From an uncultured Cryomorphaceae bacterium (GTDB taxonomy: Bacteria > Bacteroidota > Bacteroidia > Flavobacteriales > Schleiferiaceae): a stretch of DNA of 59,596 nucleotides. Shown one piece after another: positions 1 to 9,487 of this stretch. Where the stretch lies: assembly GCA_913060465.1 (NCBI GenBank), contig CAJXTR010000002.1:1-59596 (forward strand), read 5' to 3'. Position 1 is the stretch's first letter; every line of letters starts with the position of its first letter. The position numbers and the translations under genes are program-made. Below the pieces are notes generated by a model. The model saw nothing but the letters and a program-made list of their open reading frames with translations, was not told the origin of the DNA and did not search any database.

Positions 1-1535
1 CAAAGGTTTTTGATAAAGACACAGAAGTAAAAACCACCTTCAACGAGGTCGCCGGAATGACCGGAGCCAAAGAAGAGGTGCTTGAGATTGTAGACTTCCT
101 TAAAAACCCAAAGAAATACACTGAGCTCGGTGGGCGTATCCCCAAAGGCGTCATGCTTTCAGGGCCTCCGGGAACGGGTAAAACCCTACTTGCAAAAGCT
201 GTTGCCGGTGAGGCAAAAGTTCCATTCTTTTCTTTGAGCGGGTCCGATTTCGTTGAAATGTTCGTAGGTGTAGGTGCATCACGCGTTCGCGACCTTTTCA
301 AACAGGCAAAAGAAAAATCACCTTGTATCATCTTTATCGATGAAATCGACGCCATCGGTCGCGCCCGCGGTAAAAACAACTTTACCGGAGGAAACGACGA
401 ACGTGAGAATACATTGAACCAACTCCTGACCGAAATGGACGGTTTTGGCACCAATGAGCACGTCATCGTCATGGCAGCCACGAACCGTGCAGATATCCTT
501 GACCGTGCATTAATGCGCGCAGGACGTTTTGATCGCATCATATACGTTGATCTTCCTGAGCTCAACGAACGCGAGGACATCTTCAAAGTACACCTCAAAG
601 GCATCAAAACAGATGATACCGTTGATGTAAAACTTTTGAGCAAGCAAACACCAGGTTTCTCTGGTGCCGATATTGCTAATGTTTGTAACGAAGCAGCCCT
701 GATCGCAGCTCGTAAAGGAAACAAGCACGTAGGCAAACAAGATTTCCTCGATGCTGTAGACCGTATCGTTGGTGGTTTGGAAAAGAAAACCAAGATCATT
801 ACTCCGCAAGAGAAAAAAGTCATTGCCTACCACGAAGCAGGGCATGCAGCGGTAAGCTGGTTGCTTGAGCATGCTGCTCCTTTAGTGAAGGTAACTATCG
901 TGCCACGTGGCCGCTCTTTGGGCGCTGCATGGTATTTACCGGACGAGCGTCAAATCACCACAACAGAACAGATGTTGGATGAAATGGCTGCTACTATGGG
1001 TGGACGTGCCGCGGAGCACGTGGTGTTCAACAAAATCTCAACGGGCGCATTGAGTGACTTGGAAAAAGTAACCAAGCAAGCTCGTGCCATGGTAACCATC
1101 TACGGTTTGAACGACGAGCTCGGGAACATCACCTACTACGATAGCCAAGGCCAGAGCGAGTACATGCAGAAGCCGTATTCTGAAAATACCGCTGAGAAAA
1201 TTGATAAAGAGATCTCTAAAATCATCGAGGGCCAGTACCAACGTGCCATTCAATTACTCGAAGACAACAGAGAAAAGCTAGATCAACTTGCACAACTCCT
1301 CCTTGACAAAGAAGTAATCTTCAAAGACAATGTGAAAGAGATCTTTGGTGCCCGTCCTTGGGATAAGGAAGAAGAAACTAAAGCAGAGGAAACTCCTGTT
1401 GAGGAAAAAGCAGCTTCCGAAACAAACACAGAAGGTGGCTCGACTCCGGAAAAGGTGGAAGAATCTAACGATACTTCACCATCCGCCAGCGCGGAAGCAA
1501 CACCGGAAGATTCTTCAGAAAAGTCAGAAGAATAA
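1..1535 (+). CDS. ftsH: ATP-dependent zinc metalloprotease FtsH (5' truncated by the window edge)
   Basis: Membrane-anchored AAA+ protease that extracts and degrades membrane and short-lived cytosolic proteins. The reading frame is open from base 3, before the first in-frame ATG at 57, so the N-terminal membrane segments lie outside the window; about 510 residues remain. Seen: Walker A GPPGTGKT near 162-185, Walker B IIFIDEID, the second region of homology with [19 protein letters not shown], and the zinc-protease motif HEAGH at 831-845. The final 50 residues are a Glu/Ser/Thr/Pro-rich acidic tail, common in Bacteroidota FtsH. It is followed by a terminator and then the LUD-cdsA-psd genes, the usual phylum order. 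Identity is essentially certain; only the start is missing. Confidence 0.97.
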   Translation, partial: KVFDKDTEVKTTFNEVAGMTGAKEEVLEIVDFLKNPKKYTELGGRIPKGVMLSGPPGTGKTLLAKAVAGEAKVPFFSLSGSDFVEMFVGVGASRVRDLFKQAKEKSPCIIFIDEIDAIGRARGKNNFTGGNDERENTLNQLLTEMDGFGTNEHVIVMAATNRADILDRALMRAGRFDRIIYVDLPELNEREDIFKVHLKGIKTDDTVDVKLLSKQTPGFSGADIANVCNEAALIAARKGNKHVGKQDFLDAVDRIVGGLEKKTKIITPQEKKVIAYHEAGHAAVSWLLEHAAPLVKVTIVPRGRSLGAAWYLPDERQITTTEQMLDEMAATMGGRAAEHVVFNKISTGALSDLEKVTKQARAMVTIYGLNDELGNITYYDSQGQSEYMQKPYSENTAEKIDKEISKIIEGQYQRAIQLLEDNREKLDQLAQLLLDKEVIFKDNVKEIFGARPWDKEEETKAEETPVEEKAASETNTEGGSTPEKVEESNDTSPSASAEATPEDSSEKSEE

Positions 1536-1560
1536 CCCTTTTTGATTCGAAATCGAGAAA

Positions 1561-1587
1561 ACCGCGCCCTTGGGCGCGGTTTTTTGT
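1561..1587 (+). terminator. Rho-independent terminator after ftsH
   Basis: The GC-rich stem ACCGCGCC/GGCGCGGT is closed by a short loop and followed directly by a run of T. It starts about 25 bases after the ftsH stop codon, so it separates ftsH from the LUD-cdsA-psd group. Confidence 0.85.
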
Positions 1588-1656
1588 TGATAGCTATGCC
1601 GCGCGGGCATTATTATTTGGAATGCCGTGCTTACTTTTGGAGTAGCACTCGTTTAT

Positions 1657-2271
1657 ATGGCCAATCAAAAAGGTTTTTTCTCAAAGCTGAAAAGCAGCCT
1701 CTTGGGTTCCTCGAAGACAGAAGAAGAGGAGCGCGGAAAGTTTGCACCGAAGGAAGAGCTTCCTTTGGATGAAAAATTTGTTGCGCAATTCACCGAAGGC
1801 GGTGGAAACTTCATGTATTGCTTGAGCAAGGAAGAGGCCGTTGAAGGGTTGCACCAATACATGGATGACCAGGCGTGGAAGGGTGTTTTTATTTCGACAC
1901 CGGCTTTGGCGGGGTTTGAAAACGATCTTAAAATAGGCACCACCTTTGAGAATGATGGCCAGTACCCTGTTGTATTGAGCGGTTGTGAAGCCTTGATTGC
2001 CTTTAACGGTGGAATTATGATTCATTCACACCACACAGGCGGGCGAAAATTGGGCGACCTCCCTAAAAATCATATACTCATTGCCTACACCTCGCAGATT
2101 GTTGCGAACCTCCGTGATGGCATGACCGCAATTAATCAAAAGTACCGCGACGAACGTCCGAGCAATATTTCAGTGATTCGAGCACCGCATGATCAGTCCG
2201 TTGAGCTTGCATCCGCTGATCCAAACAAAGGCAGAACGGTATTTCTCATCCTTATCGAAGACGAAGCCTAA
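1657..2271 (+). CDS. LUD-domain (LutC/YkgG-like) protein
   Basis: A protein of 204 residues resembling the LUD domain of LutC/YkgG, a family linked to lactate utilisation although its biochemical role is poorly defined. Seen: the central block with SGCEALIAFNGGIMIHS and the closing segment ISVIRAPHDQSVELASADPN, followed by a beta-rich end typical of the family. I chose ATG 1657 because GGAGT lies 13 bases upstream; a GTG at 1627 would add ten residues with no better ribosome site. The stop codon overlaps the cdsA start by one base (TAATG), indicating translational coupling. A LUD gene between ftsH and cdsA is a recurrent Bacteroidota arrangement. Its role here is not lactate-specific on present evidence. 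Confidence 0.75.
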   Translation: MANQKGFFSKLKSSLLGSSKTEEEERGKFAPKEELPLDEKFVAQFTEGGGNFMYCLSKEEAVEGLHQYMDDQAWKGVFISTPALAGFENDLKIGTTFENDGQYPVVLSGCEALIAFNGGIMIHSHHTGGRKLGDLPKNHILIAYTSQIVANLRDGMTAINQKYRDERPSNISVIRAPHDQSVELASADPNKGRTVFLILIEDEA

Positions 2272-3035
2272 TGGGTAAGCGTGCACTTTTTGGCATTCTA
2301 TATGCCGGTGGATTGATAGGGATCTTTGGGTTTACACCTTTTGGCACTTACCTACTGGCCATATTCACCTTGTTGCTGCTTAATGAGGTGGCAAAAATCC
2401 TGGATGTTCAAAGTAGATTTCCCCTACTGGCTTTTGCCTCTATCTTTTTGATGTTTGGTGCAGTTGGTAATTGGGGCGGTCCTGAGGAAATTATTAGTTC
2501 AACACTTGCCATTGGCATAATGATGGTGCTCGCACTTTTGCGCGCAGAGCGCCCGGCGCATGAAATGCGCCGTGGCTTGTTTGCACTAGCCTATGTGTTT
2601 CTGCCTATGGCACTCATCATTCAAACGGCCCGGGACTTTTCTGAGTTAATTCTATTCATCTTTACGATGATTTGGGCTTCGGACACCTTTGCTTATTTGG
2701 CTGGGCGATCGTTCGGGAAGCGGCCGTTTGCGCCGAAGTTGAGTCCTAAAAAGACCATTGAGGGCTTTGCTGGAGGCGTCGTGGGAACGATCGCAACTGG
2801 TTTTGGCGTGAACTATTATTGGGACTTGCTCGATATGGATGTGGCGTTGGTATTGGCCGCTGTGGTAGCTGTTGTTGCACCATTCGGGGATTTAGTTGCT
2901 TCGTCCTTAAAACGCGAAGCTGATGTGAAAGATTCCGGTGTATTTTTGCCCGGTCACGGAGGCGCGCTGGATCGATTGGACAGCTTCCTCACCGCGGCAC
3001 CTATAGCGATACTCATTTATCAATACATGATATGA
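2271..3035 (+). CDS. cdsA: Phosphatidate cytidylyltransferase CdsA
   Basis: Integral membrane enzyme making CDP-diacylglycerol from phosphatidate and CTP, the branch point of phospholipid synthesis. The 254-residue protein has about seven to eight hydrophobic segments. It carries the full CTP-transferase signature near its C terminus: SSLKREADVKDSG, then PGHGG, then DRLDS. The start overlaps the LUD stop by one base and the stop overlaps psd by four bases (ATGA), so three genes are translated as a coupled unit. Its product feeds phosphatidylserine synthesis, which in turn supplies the next gene's enzyme. Confidence 0.95.
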   Translation: MGKRALFGILYAGGLIGIFGFTPFGTYLLAIFTLLLLNEVAKILDVQSRFPLLAFASIFLMFGAVGNWGGPEEIISSTLAIGIMMVLALLRAERPAHEMRRGLFALAYVFLPMALIIQTARDFSELILFIFTMIWASDTFAYLAGRSFGKRPFAPKLSPKKTIEGFAGGVVGTIATGFGVNYYWDLLDMDVALVLAAVVAVVAPFGDLVASSLKREADVKDSGVFLPGHGGALDRLDSFLTAAPIAILIYQYMI

Positions 3036-3691
3036 AACTACATAGAGAAGGTAAAGGCACCCTAGCCGTTGTATTTCTTGCACTCCTCCTGATCAATAGC
3101 CTGGTACAATGGGCTACGGATTTGGCATGGTTGGAATTTACGGTGCTCGGCCTGAGCGTTGTTGTTTATGCTATTGTGGTCCAATTTTTCCGCAATCCAA
3201 CACGCACCATCACTATCAATCCGAAAGGCATGCTTTGCCCAGCGGATGGAAAGGTTGTAGTCATTCAGGAAGTTTTTGAAGATGAGATCTTAAAGGACAA
3301 GTGTATTCAAATGTCCATTTTCATGTCGCCGTTCAATGTGCACGTAAACCGCTACCCACTTGGTGGCAAGGTCAAGGAGGCCATTTACCACCCAGGAAAA
3401 TTCTTGGTGGCATGGCACCCAAAAAGCTCAACGTTGAATGAGCGTACTACCGTTGCAGTAGAAAATGAAAACTGGGGAACGGTGGTGTTCCGTCAAATCG
3501 CTGGGGCACTCGCACGTCGCATCGTGATGTACGCAAAGCAAGGTGATATGGCTGCCCAAGGATCAGAATTTGGCTTCATTAAATTCGGATCTCGTGTGGA
3601 TCTATTCTTGCCGCTGGACAGCGACATCAAAGTAAAAGAAGGTGATGTTGTTAAGGGCGGTATTACCGTGCTAGCAACCCGCAACGCCTAA
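3032..3691 (+). CDS. psd: Phosphatidylserine decarboxylase (short pyruvoyl type)
   Basis: Converts phosphatidylserine to phosphatidylethanolamine with a pyruvoyl group formed by self-cleavage. At 219 residues this is the short form of the family. Seen: two N-terminal hydrophobic stretches, CPADGKVV, the segment SIFMSPFNVHVNRYP, and the cleavage region FIKFGSRVDLFLP, where family knowledge places cleavage between the Gly and Ser of FGS. ATGA overlap with cdsA supports the start. It ends only about 14 bases from the convergent cmk gene. Confidence is high from the motif series and the cdsA neighbour. Confidence 0.94.
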   Translation: MKLHREGKGTLAVVFLALLLINSLVQWATDLAWLEFTVLGLSVVVYAIVVQFFRNPTRTITINPKGMLCPADGKVVVIQEVFEDEILKDKCIQMSIFMSPFNVHVNRYPLGGKVKEAIYHPGKFLVAWHPKSSTLNERTTVAVENENWGTVVFRQIAGALARRIVMYAKQGDMAAQGSEFGFIKFGSRVDLFLPLDSDIKVKEGDVVKGGITVLATRNA

Positions 3692-3705
3692 CTTCACTAG
3701 GAACT

Positions 3706-4395
3706 TTAGGACTGAAGGGATTTAACCCAATCAAGAACTAATTCGAATTGTTCGGCCTTGGTGATATCGCTATTGTCTAAGGTGCGTGCATCTTGGGCTG
3801 CAATCAGAGGAGAATCGGCCCGCTCCATATCTGCCTTATCACGAGATTGAAGGTTGTCTAAGACCTCAGCCACCGTCCAATGCTGCCCTTTAGCGGCCAA
3901 TTCCTGTTGGCGACGTTCAGCGCGTACCTGATCCGATGCCGTCATAAAGATTTTCAGTTCCGCATCGGGGAATACAACCGTACCGATATCTCGGCCATCC
4001 ATCACGACACCACCGTTGCGGCCCATGGCCTGTTGGAGTGCCACAAGGTGGCGACGCACAGGAACGAGCTTCGCAACATGACTAACCACATTGCTAACCT
4101 CCATGGTGCGGATTTCCTCTTCTACGCGTTCACCATTTAAATGAGTGGCGTTGATGCCTTGGCCGTCGAGCTCAAAAGAGATGTGTACGTTATCCAATGA
4201 ATCGTTAATCTCAGATTCCTGACATCCCGCCGACGCGCTCACCCAGCCATTGCGCAAGGCATAAAGCGCGACCGCTCTATACATCGCTCCTGAATCCACA
4301 TAGATGTATCCCAAAGCTTTGGCCAATTCCTTGGCTAAGGTGCTTTTTCCAGTGGAACTGTGACCGTCAATGGCGATGGTAAGTGGTTTAGACAT
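3706..4395 (-). CDS. cmk: Cytidylate kinase
   Basis: Phosphorylates CMP and dCMP, salvaging CMP released during lipid and nucleic acid turnover. 229 residues, the normal length. Seen: P-loop GHSSTGKST at residues 11-19, the following YVDSGAMYRAVALYALRNG, and MDGRDIGTVVFPDA, all diagnostic of Cmk. It is the last gene of a minus-strand group lon-porQ-cmk, with only four bases between porQ and its start. The pairing of cmk with porQ is conserved in Bacteroidota although no functional tie is evident. Confidence 0.95.
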   Translation of the reverse strand: MSKPLTIAIDGHSSTGKSTLAKELAKALGYIYVDSGAMYRAVALYALRNGWVSASAGCQESEINDSLDNVHISFELDGQGINATHLNGERVEEEIRTMEVSNVVSHVAKLVPVRRHLVALQQAMGRNGGVVMDGRDIGTVVFPDAELKIFMTASDQVRAERRQQELAAKGQHWTVAEVLDNLQSRDKADMERADSPLIAAQDARTLDNSDITKAEQFELVLDWVKSLQS

Positions 4396-4399
4396 GAGG

Positions 4400-5428
4400 C
4401 TATAGGTTGAGCCCCAAAGATAGGGTATTCATGCGGCCTGCGACGCTGCGGAGCTCATTTGCAAAGTGCAATTGGAACTTATTGAAATACAGACCCGCAC
4501 CTAATGTAAAACCACCGGAAGTACGACGCTCCGGCAGGCTCATCTCGAATTGTCTTCTAAAATTATAGCCTAGCATTAGGTGCAAACGCTGCGTCGGGGT
4601 GAATTCTAATGAACCGCTCACATGACGCATGGCGAGATTGAGCAGAGACATGTCCAATTGCGTGGTTGCGCCTGTGACTGGGTCAACCGTTACAAAGTTT
4701 GGATCGTCGTAGCCCAAGTTTGGGCGTTGGAGCTGGTCGAATACAAAAGTCCATCGGAATGGAGCGTGGGCCAATTTATCCCCAACAGCAATGAGTACAT
4801 TCGTTGGCAAGGGCTCATATGTACCCCCAAAAGTAGTTAGCTGCGTACCTAAATTCTTAACCATCAAAGCAACCTTTGGCCCAGCCTCGCCTTCATACAT
4901 CGCAACTGCATCAGTGGCAACGGCCCAGCTTTGATAACTCTCATAAGTACCATTGACCAATTTTGCCGTTGCCCCGATACGCACAGGACCTAAGCGCACC
5001 ACCTCTGTTCCAGCGGTAAAAGCAATATCACCTGCGTAAAATGTTCCTTGCGGATTTCCCCACTGGTCTGTTCCGCCAAAAACACCGTATTGGATGGTTT
5101 GCGCGCCTACGATTACGTGGCGGCCTTTGATATCAAAACTGTAACTGCCCTGAAGTAGCTGAATGCCTTGTCCAAGCGACCCGGAACTCATTTCGAGCTG
5201 GTGGCGCGAAGAATCGGTCAATAGCAAGGGATTTTGAACAGCAAAAGCAGCGACTTTCCCTTCGTGCAGGTAGGCCGCATTGCCCAAAGCCGAAGCCCCC
5301 GCAAAGACCGAACGGTCAAGGAAAGTAAAAACGCTTGTACCTCCACTTTGCGCAAACAACGCAGAGGTCCAAAACAATGCTATGAATAAAGATCTAATCA
5401 ACGCTTTACCGGTGCAGGAAATTCCCAT
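4400..5428 (-). CDS. porQ: Type IX secretion system protein PorQ
   Basis: Outer-membrane barrel protein of the type IX secretion system; in this family it is associated with the attachment complex that handles secreted C-terminal-domain proteins. 342 residues from ATG 5428. Seen: a signal peptide ending at FAQ, then GGTSVFTFLDRS, an ALGN..YLHEG segment, AVQNPLLL, and GVFGGTDQWGNPQGTFYAGD, which match the PorQ pattern in order. The start is ambiguous: ATG 5428 gives a basic N region, while an in-frame TTG at 5401 overlaps the lon stop (TTGA) and gives a shorter signal peptide beginning LIRSLF. Either start makes it translationally coupled to lon. It sits between lon and cmk as in other Bacteroidota. 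Confidence 0.85.
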   Translation of the reverse strand: MGISCTGKALIRSLFIALFWTSALFAQSGGTSVFTFLDRSVFAGASALGNAAYLHEGKVAAFAVQNPLLLTDSSRHQLEMSSGSLGQGIQLLQGSYSFDIKGRHVIVGAQTIQYGVFGGTDQWGNPQGTFYAGDIAFTAGTEVVRLGPVRIGATAKLVNGTYESYQSWAVATDAVAMYEGEAGPKVALMVKNLGTQLTTFGGTYEPLPTNVLIAVGDKLAHAPFRWTFVFDQLQRPNLGYDDPNFVTVDPVTGATTQLDMSLLNLAMRHVSGSLEFTPTQRLHLMLGYNFRRQFEMSLPERRTSGGFTLGAGLYFNKFQLHFANELRSVAGRMNTLSLGLNL

Positions 5429-7848
5429 TTCTTGGGAGACTTCACCTTCTGGTCTAAGATAGCCAAATCCAACACTTCTTCCATAGCACTCACATAATGG
5501 AAGGTCATGCCTTTTACATAATGTGCTTCGATCTCCTCAATGTCTTTGCGGTTCTTTTCACAAAGAATAATAGTGTTGATTTTCGCTCGCTTCGCTGCAA
5601 GAATCTTTTCCTTGATACCTCCTACCGGTAAAACCTTTCCTCTCAAAGTTATCTCACCCGTCATCGCGAGTTTCGGCGCGACTTTCTTTTGGGTGAACAA
5701 ACTCACCAAGGCTGTCAACAAAGTAATCCCTGCAGATGGCCCGTCCTTAGGAATGGCACCTTGCGGTACGTGAATGTTGATATCATAAGAGGTAAAGAGT
5801 CTTGCATCTATGCCCAAAGCATCCGCATTACTCTTGATATAGGCCATAGCAATGGTGGCACTCTCTTTCATCACATCACCAAGATTACCGGTGATGATCA
5901 CTTTTCCATTTCCTTTACTCGCCGAGGTTTCGATGAACAGGATATCACCACCAACGGGAGTCCAAGCTAAACCGGTAACTACACCAGCATGTACATTGCC
6001 TTCATAAGCATCACGCTCGCGAGATGGGCCTAGAATGGTTCCCAAATCTTCTGGAGCGATGGTCATATGTTCAACCGTCTCCATCGCAATGTCTTTAGCG
6101 GTGTGGCGCACAAGCTTAGCAACTTTCTTGTCGAGGTTACGGACACCGCTTTCACGTGTATATCCTTCTACCAGAGATTTCAATACGGGCTTGCCGATAG
6201 CAAATTGCTCCTTCGTTAACCCGTGGTTTTCTAGCTGCTTAGGAACCAAGTGACGCTTCGCGATTTCAACTTTTTCTTCCGTGGTATACCCGGTAACATC
6301 AATAATCTCCATACGGTCCAAAAGTGCTGGCTGAATAGCACCTAGATTATTTGCCGTAGCGATGAAGAATACCTTGCTTAGGTCATACCCCATTTCAAGG
6401 TAGTTGTCGTAAAAGCTATCGTTCTGCTCAGGATCCAATACCTCAAGCATCGAAGACGATGGATCCCCTCCTACGCCGTAGCTCAACTTATCAATCTCAT
6501 CAAGAATGAAAACCGGATCGTTAGTGCCCGCCTTCTTCATGTTTTGCAACACTCGACCTGGCATAGCGCCGATGTAGGTTTTTCTGTGGCCTCGAATCTC
6601 AGCCTCATCACGCAATCCTCCCAAAGACATGCGAACATATGGACGCCCCAAAGCTTCAGCAACAGATTTACCCAATGAGGTTTTACCAACCCCGGGAGGA
6701 CCTGCAAGACAGAGAATAGGACTCTTCATATCACCCTTCAACTTGAGAACAGCCAAGTGCTCCAAAATGCGCTCCTTGACTTTCTCTAGACCATAATGAT
6801 CACGGTCCAATACTTTTTGGGCCTTCTTCAGGTCGATGGTATCATTGCCCGATCCAGCAAATGGAAGGTCGAGCATGAATTCAAGGTAATTTCTTTGAAT
6901 GGCAAACTCAGGCATTTGCGGGTTCAATCGTTGCAACTTTCTCAACTCTTTATCGAAATGCTCAGCAGATTCTTTACTCCATTTTTTGGCTTTTGCCTTG
7001 GCACGCATCTCCTCCACCTCTGTTTCAGAGCTATTTCCTCCCAATTCCTCTTGGATGGTTCTCATCTGCTGGTGCAAGAAATATTCACGTTGTTGCTGAT
7101 CAAACTCGTGCTTGACCTTGTCTTGAATCTCATTTTTCACCTCGAGCATCTTCAACTCAAGATTCAAACCTTCGAGGACTTTAACCGCACGATCTTTCAA
7201 GGACTCAAGTTCTAAGACTTCCTGTTTTTTAGGAAGCTTCATACTGCTATTTGAAGCGATGAAGTTCAACAAGAACGTGTTGCTCCGGATGTTGTCTAGG
7301 GCAGCCTGTGCCTCACTCGGGATGTGCGGGCTTTCTTGGATTAATCGCGCCGCAATGTCCTTTATTGAATCTACTAGAATTGGAAACTCAACATCCTCAT
7401 CCCCAGGTACGAATTCAGGTAAGAATTCCACCTTAGCAATGTTAAATGGCTCGGTTTGTACCCACTCCAAAATACGGAAACGCTTCTTTCCTTGGATAAT
7501 GATGGTGGTATTTCCATCGGGCATCTTGAAGCTCTTGACGATCTGCGCTAAGGTTCCAATCTGGTACACTTCACTCTGGCTCGGATCCTCCGTATCACCT
7601 TCCATCTGGGCCACCATCCCGACGAATTTATCCTTTTCTGAAACGCTCTTGATTAAGCGCAAACTCTTGTCGCGACCTGCAGTTATAGGCGCAACAACGC
7701 CTGGAAAGATGACCGTGTTTCTCAACGGAAGAATGGGGAGCAATTCCGGCAGTTGGTCATCATTGATCTCAACTTCTTCGTCCGAAGTCATCAACGGAAT
7801 AAATTCCGTGTTTTCATCCATTATATCGCTAAGTGACAATCTGTCCAT
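5398..7848 (-). CDS. lon: ATP-dependent protease Lon
   Basis: Soluble AAA+ serine protease that degrades misfolded and regulatory proteins. 816 residues, close to the family norm. Domains in order: N-terminal LON substrate domain (about 35-230), coiled-coil linker (about 235-320), AAA+ module with Walker A GPPGVGKTS and Walker B VFILDEIDK, and the protease domain with the catalytic Ser705 in KDGPSAG and Lys748 in GGIKEK. All catalytic residues are present. First gene of a minus-strand group with porQ and cmk. No strong Shine-Dalgarno precedes ATG 7848, which is normal in this phylum. Confidence 0.97.
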   Translation of the reverse strand: MDRLSLSDIMDENTEFIPLMTSDEEVEINDDQLPELLPILPLRNTVIFPGVVAPITAGRDKSLRLIKSVSEKDKFVGMVAQMEGDTEDPSQSEVYQIGTLAQIVKSFKMPDGNTTIIIQGKKRFRILEWVQTEPFNIAKVEFLPEFVPGDEDVEFPILVDSIKDIAARLIQESPHIPSEAQAALDNIRSNTFLLNFIASNSSMKLPKKQEVLELESLKDRAVKVLEGLNLELKMLEVKNEIQDKVKHEFDQQQREYFLHQQMRTIQEELGGNSSETEVEEMRAKAKAKKWSKESAEHFDKELRKLQRLNPQMPEFAIQRNYLEFMLDLPFAGSGNDTIDLKKAQKVLDRDHYGLEKVKERILEHLAVLKLKGDMKSPILCLAGPPGVGKTSLGKSVAEALGRPYVRMSLGGLRDEAEIRGHRKTYIGAMPGRVLQNMKKAGTNDPVFILDEIDKLSYGVGGDPSSSMLEVLDPEQNDSFYDNYLEMGYDLSKVFFIATANNLGAIQPALLDRMEIIDVTGYTTEEKVEIAKRHLVPKQLENHGLTKEQFAIGKPVLKSLVEGYTRESGVRNLDKKVAKLVRHTAKDIAMETVEHMTIAPEDLGTILGPSRERDAYEGNVHAGVVTGLAWTPVGGDILFIETSASKGNGKVIITGNLGDVMKESATIAMAYIKSNADALGIDARLFTSYDINIHVPQGAIPKDGPSAGITLLTALVSLFTQKKVAPKLAMTGEITLRGKVLPVGGIKEKILAAKRAKINTIILCEKNRKDIEEIEAHYVKGMTFHYVSAMEEVLDLAILDQKVKSPKKWEFPAPVKR

Positions 7849-7906
7849 AAGTCTATATCAAAACGTGGTTAGGGGCCAATTTCTGCGACATGCTGTCATT
7901 ATTGGC

Positions 7907-7936
7907 CAAAAAAAGGCCGCTCCGTAGGAGGGCCTT
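7907..7936 (-). terminator. Terminator for the yaaA-OMP pair
   Basis: Read on the minus strand, AAGGCC with inner CTCC pairs with GGAG and GGCCTT around a short loop, with one unpaired C, and is followed by seven T. It lies about 28 bases past the stop of the barrel gene and before the lon start. Confidence 0.8.
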
Positions 7937-7963
7937 ATATATGGTTCAAAGGCTGTGCCGAAA

Positions 7964-8668
7964 TTATTGCTCGAAGAATCCGAAGCTCATTCCGAACTTA
8001 AACGTTACACTGCCGTCCATGTAGTTGCTCAACGCAGGATTATCAGCTAAATAATCCGCTTCATAGTTGAAGCCTTCAATGTTAGACGCACCGAAACCGT
8101 TGTAGTAGATACCTAGGTTGTAAAATGATTTTAGCGAACGACGAATACGCCACCCAAAACCGACTGCGTACGTATAGGTATGTCCAGTCCCGGGATACAA
8201 AGCAATGCCATCCGGGTATTGTGCGTTCGTATTCAAATGTGGCTGGTAGGTCAATGCACCAATTCCTGCATGGATAAAAGGCGTGTGGTGGTTGCGCTGG
8301 TTGTACTTACCGAACGGAATGAAGTGCACGTTCGTGAATACGTTCACGTTTAATAGATCCGTATCAACTTGATAGTCGCGGTCTGGATTTCCATGCAAAT
8401 TATCATGGCTGTATACACTTCCGTAGTTCACATCAGCACCGACACTTAATAAACTGCTGAAGTTGTATTTAAGCTGGGTACCCAGGCCAAAACGCGCTTC
8501 TTGGGTGAGCGCACTCAAGCTATTGCCATTAACATCACCAAGGTAATTCTGTGTCATCCCGTAGCCACCCAATTCTAAGAAGGCTGTAACTCTTTGGGCA
8601 TTTGCTGCCGTTCCAAATCCAACTAGTGCCGCAAGTGCAAGGATGTATTTTATCTTCTTCATAATCAT
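7964..8668 (-). CDS. Outer-membrane beta-barrel protein, small porin type
   Basis: A 234-residue exported protein with a clear signal peptide (MKKIKYILALAALVGF...ANAQ) and alternating hydrophobic/aromatic strands ending in an aromatic residue near the terminus (FGMSFGFFEQ), as in small eight-stranded Bacteroidota barrels. Function unknown. The first ATG at 8668 overlaps the yaaA stop (ATGA); a second ATG two codons later (8662) also gives a normal signal peptide. Translational coupling to yaaA suggests co-expression, but I see no functional link. It might be a general porin-like or adhesin-like surface protein. Confidence 0.7.
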   Translation of the reverse strand: MIMKKIKYILALAALVGFGTAANAQRVTAFLELGGYGMTQNYLGDVNGNSLSALTQEARFGLGTQLKYNFSSLLSVGADVNYGSVYSHDNLHGNPDRDYQVDTDLLNVNVFTNVHFIPFGKYNQRNHHTPFIHAGIGALTYQPHLNTNAQYPDGIALYPGTGHTYTYAVGFGWRIRRSLKSFYNLGIYYNGFGASNIEGFNYEADYLADNPALSNYMDGSVTFKFGMSFGFFEQ

Positions 8669-9432
8669 TGTGAATCCCTCAAAAATACCAATTTATTATC
8701 GTTGTTGCTATGCAATTCATATCCCATTTCATCAAACGTATACAAATCAGAAATGGTATGAATATCATGCTCTAAAACCCATCGTGCAAAAGCACCCCGA
8801 GCCTGCTTTGAAAACGCTGAAACAGATTTCATCTGTCCGTTTTTCAGTTGTTTAAAGTCCACCTGAACTACCGGCTTTTCGATATGCTTCCAATCCACCG
8901 CCTTACTGTATTCACCACTGCAAGCATCAATTATAAAGCCCGATTTATGCTCATTCAACCACTTTGTTAGCTTCGGTTTCCAGAGTGCATAAAGCGACTT
9001 ATGATCACCCACCTCTAATTTCATCTGCATCTCAAGCCGGTACGGCCGAATGCAAGAATTGGCCTCAACTACACCATAAAGAGCACTTAAAACCACCAAT
9101 TGCTGAATAGATTTACCTTTCGCTTTTTCGCTCAAATTTTGCGCATCCAAAAACTTGAAGGCTTCTCCATTATAGGCATACAGTCCCTGAATCCCGTGAG
9201 ATGGCGATACGAATTCAGACCCCGAGGGTTTCCACAACTCTTCAACATCTGGCCACATTTTATCGCTCACCTTAAAACGCTTTTTTGCCTCAACGTCATT
9301 GAGCGATTTAACGGCATTCACTACTGCTTTTGTTACACCAGGAAATTGAGGCTTAGCTGCGGAAACACGTACATCGGCAAGTTCAGTGGACATGCCTTTC
9401 GATGGCGACAAGAGAATCAATGGTTCATTCAT
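8665..9432 (-). CDS. yaaA: Peroxide-stress protein YaaA (DUF328)
   Basis: Member of the YaaA family, which in E. coli limits free iron and oxidative DNA damage during peroxide stress. 255 residues from ATG 9432, matching the usual 250-260. Seen: the N-terminal ILLSPSKGM, LSALYGVVEANSCIRPYRLEM in the middle, IIDACSGEYSKAVDW, and VDFKQLKNGQMKSVSAFSKQARG, a well-conserved block. An upstream ATG at 9447 would add five residues; I prefer 9432 because family members start right before the LISPSK strand. Its stop overlaps the downstream barrel gene. Confidence 0.9.
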   Translation of the reverse strand: MNEPLILLSPSKGMSTELADVRVSAAKPQFPGVTKAVVNAVKSLNDVEAKKRFKVSDKMWPDVEELWKPSGSEFVSPSHGIQGLYAYNGEAFKFLDAQNLSEKAKGKSIQQLVVLSALYGVVEANSCIRPYRLEMQMKLEVGDHKSLYALWKPKLTKWLNEHKSGFIIDACSGEYSKAVDWKHIEKPVVQVDFKQLKNGQMKSVSAFSKQARGAFARWVLEHDIHTISDLYTFDEMGYELHSNNDNKLVFLRDSQ

Positions 9433-9487
9433 AGGATAAAAATACATCGTACCCTACCTTTAAGCCGTAAGGCACGGCTTTTGTTTT

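Noticed and set aside
6796-7215. 139-codon plus-strand frame antisense to lon
   Set aside because: It is a shadow of the lon coiled-coil region; no start signal and low-complexity composition.
9462-9480. AAGCCGT/ACGGCTT hairpin followed by TTTTG, read as a terminator
   Set aside because: It lies between divergent genes, so no transcript ends there; at most it is a short 5' leader hairpin of the lipoprotein gene.
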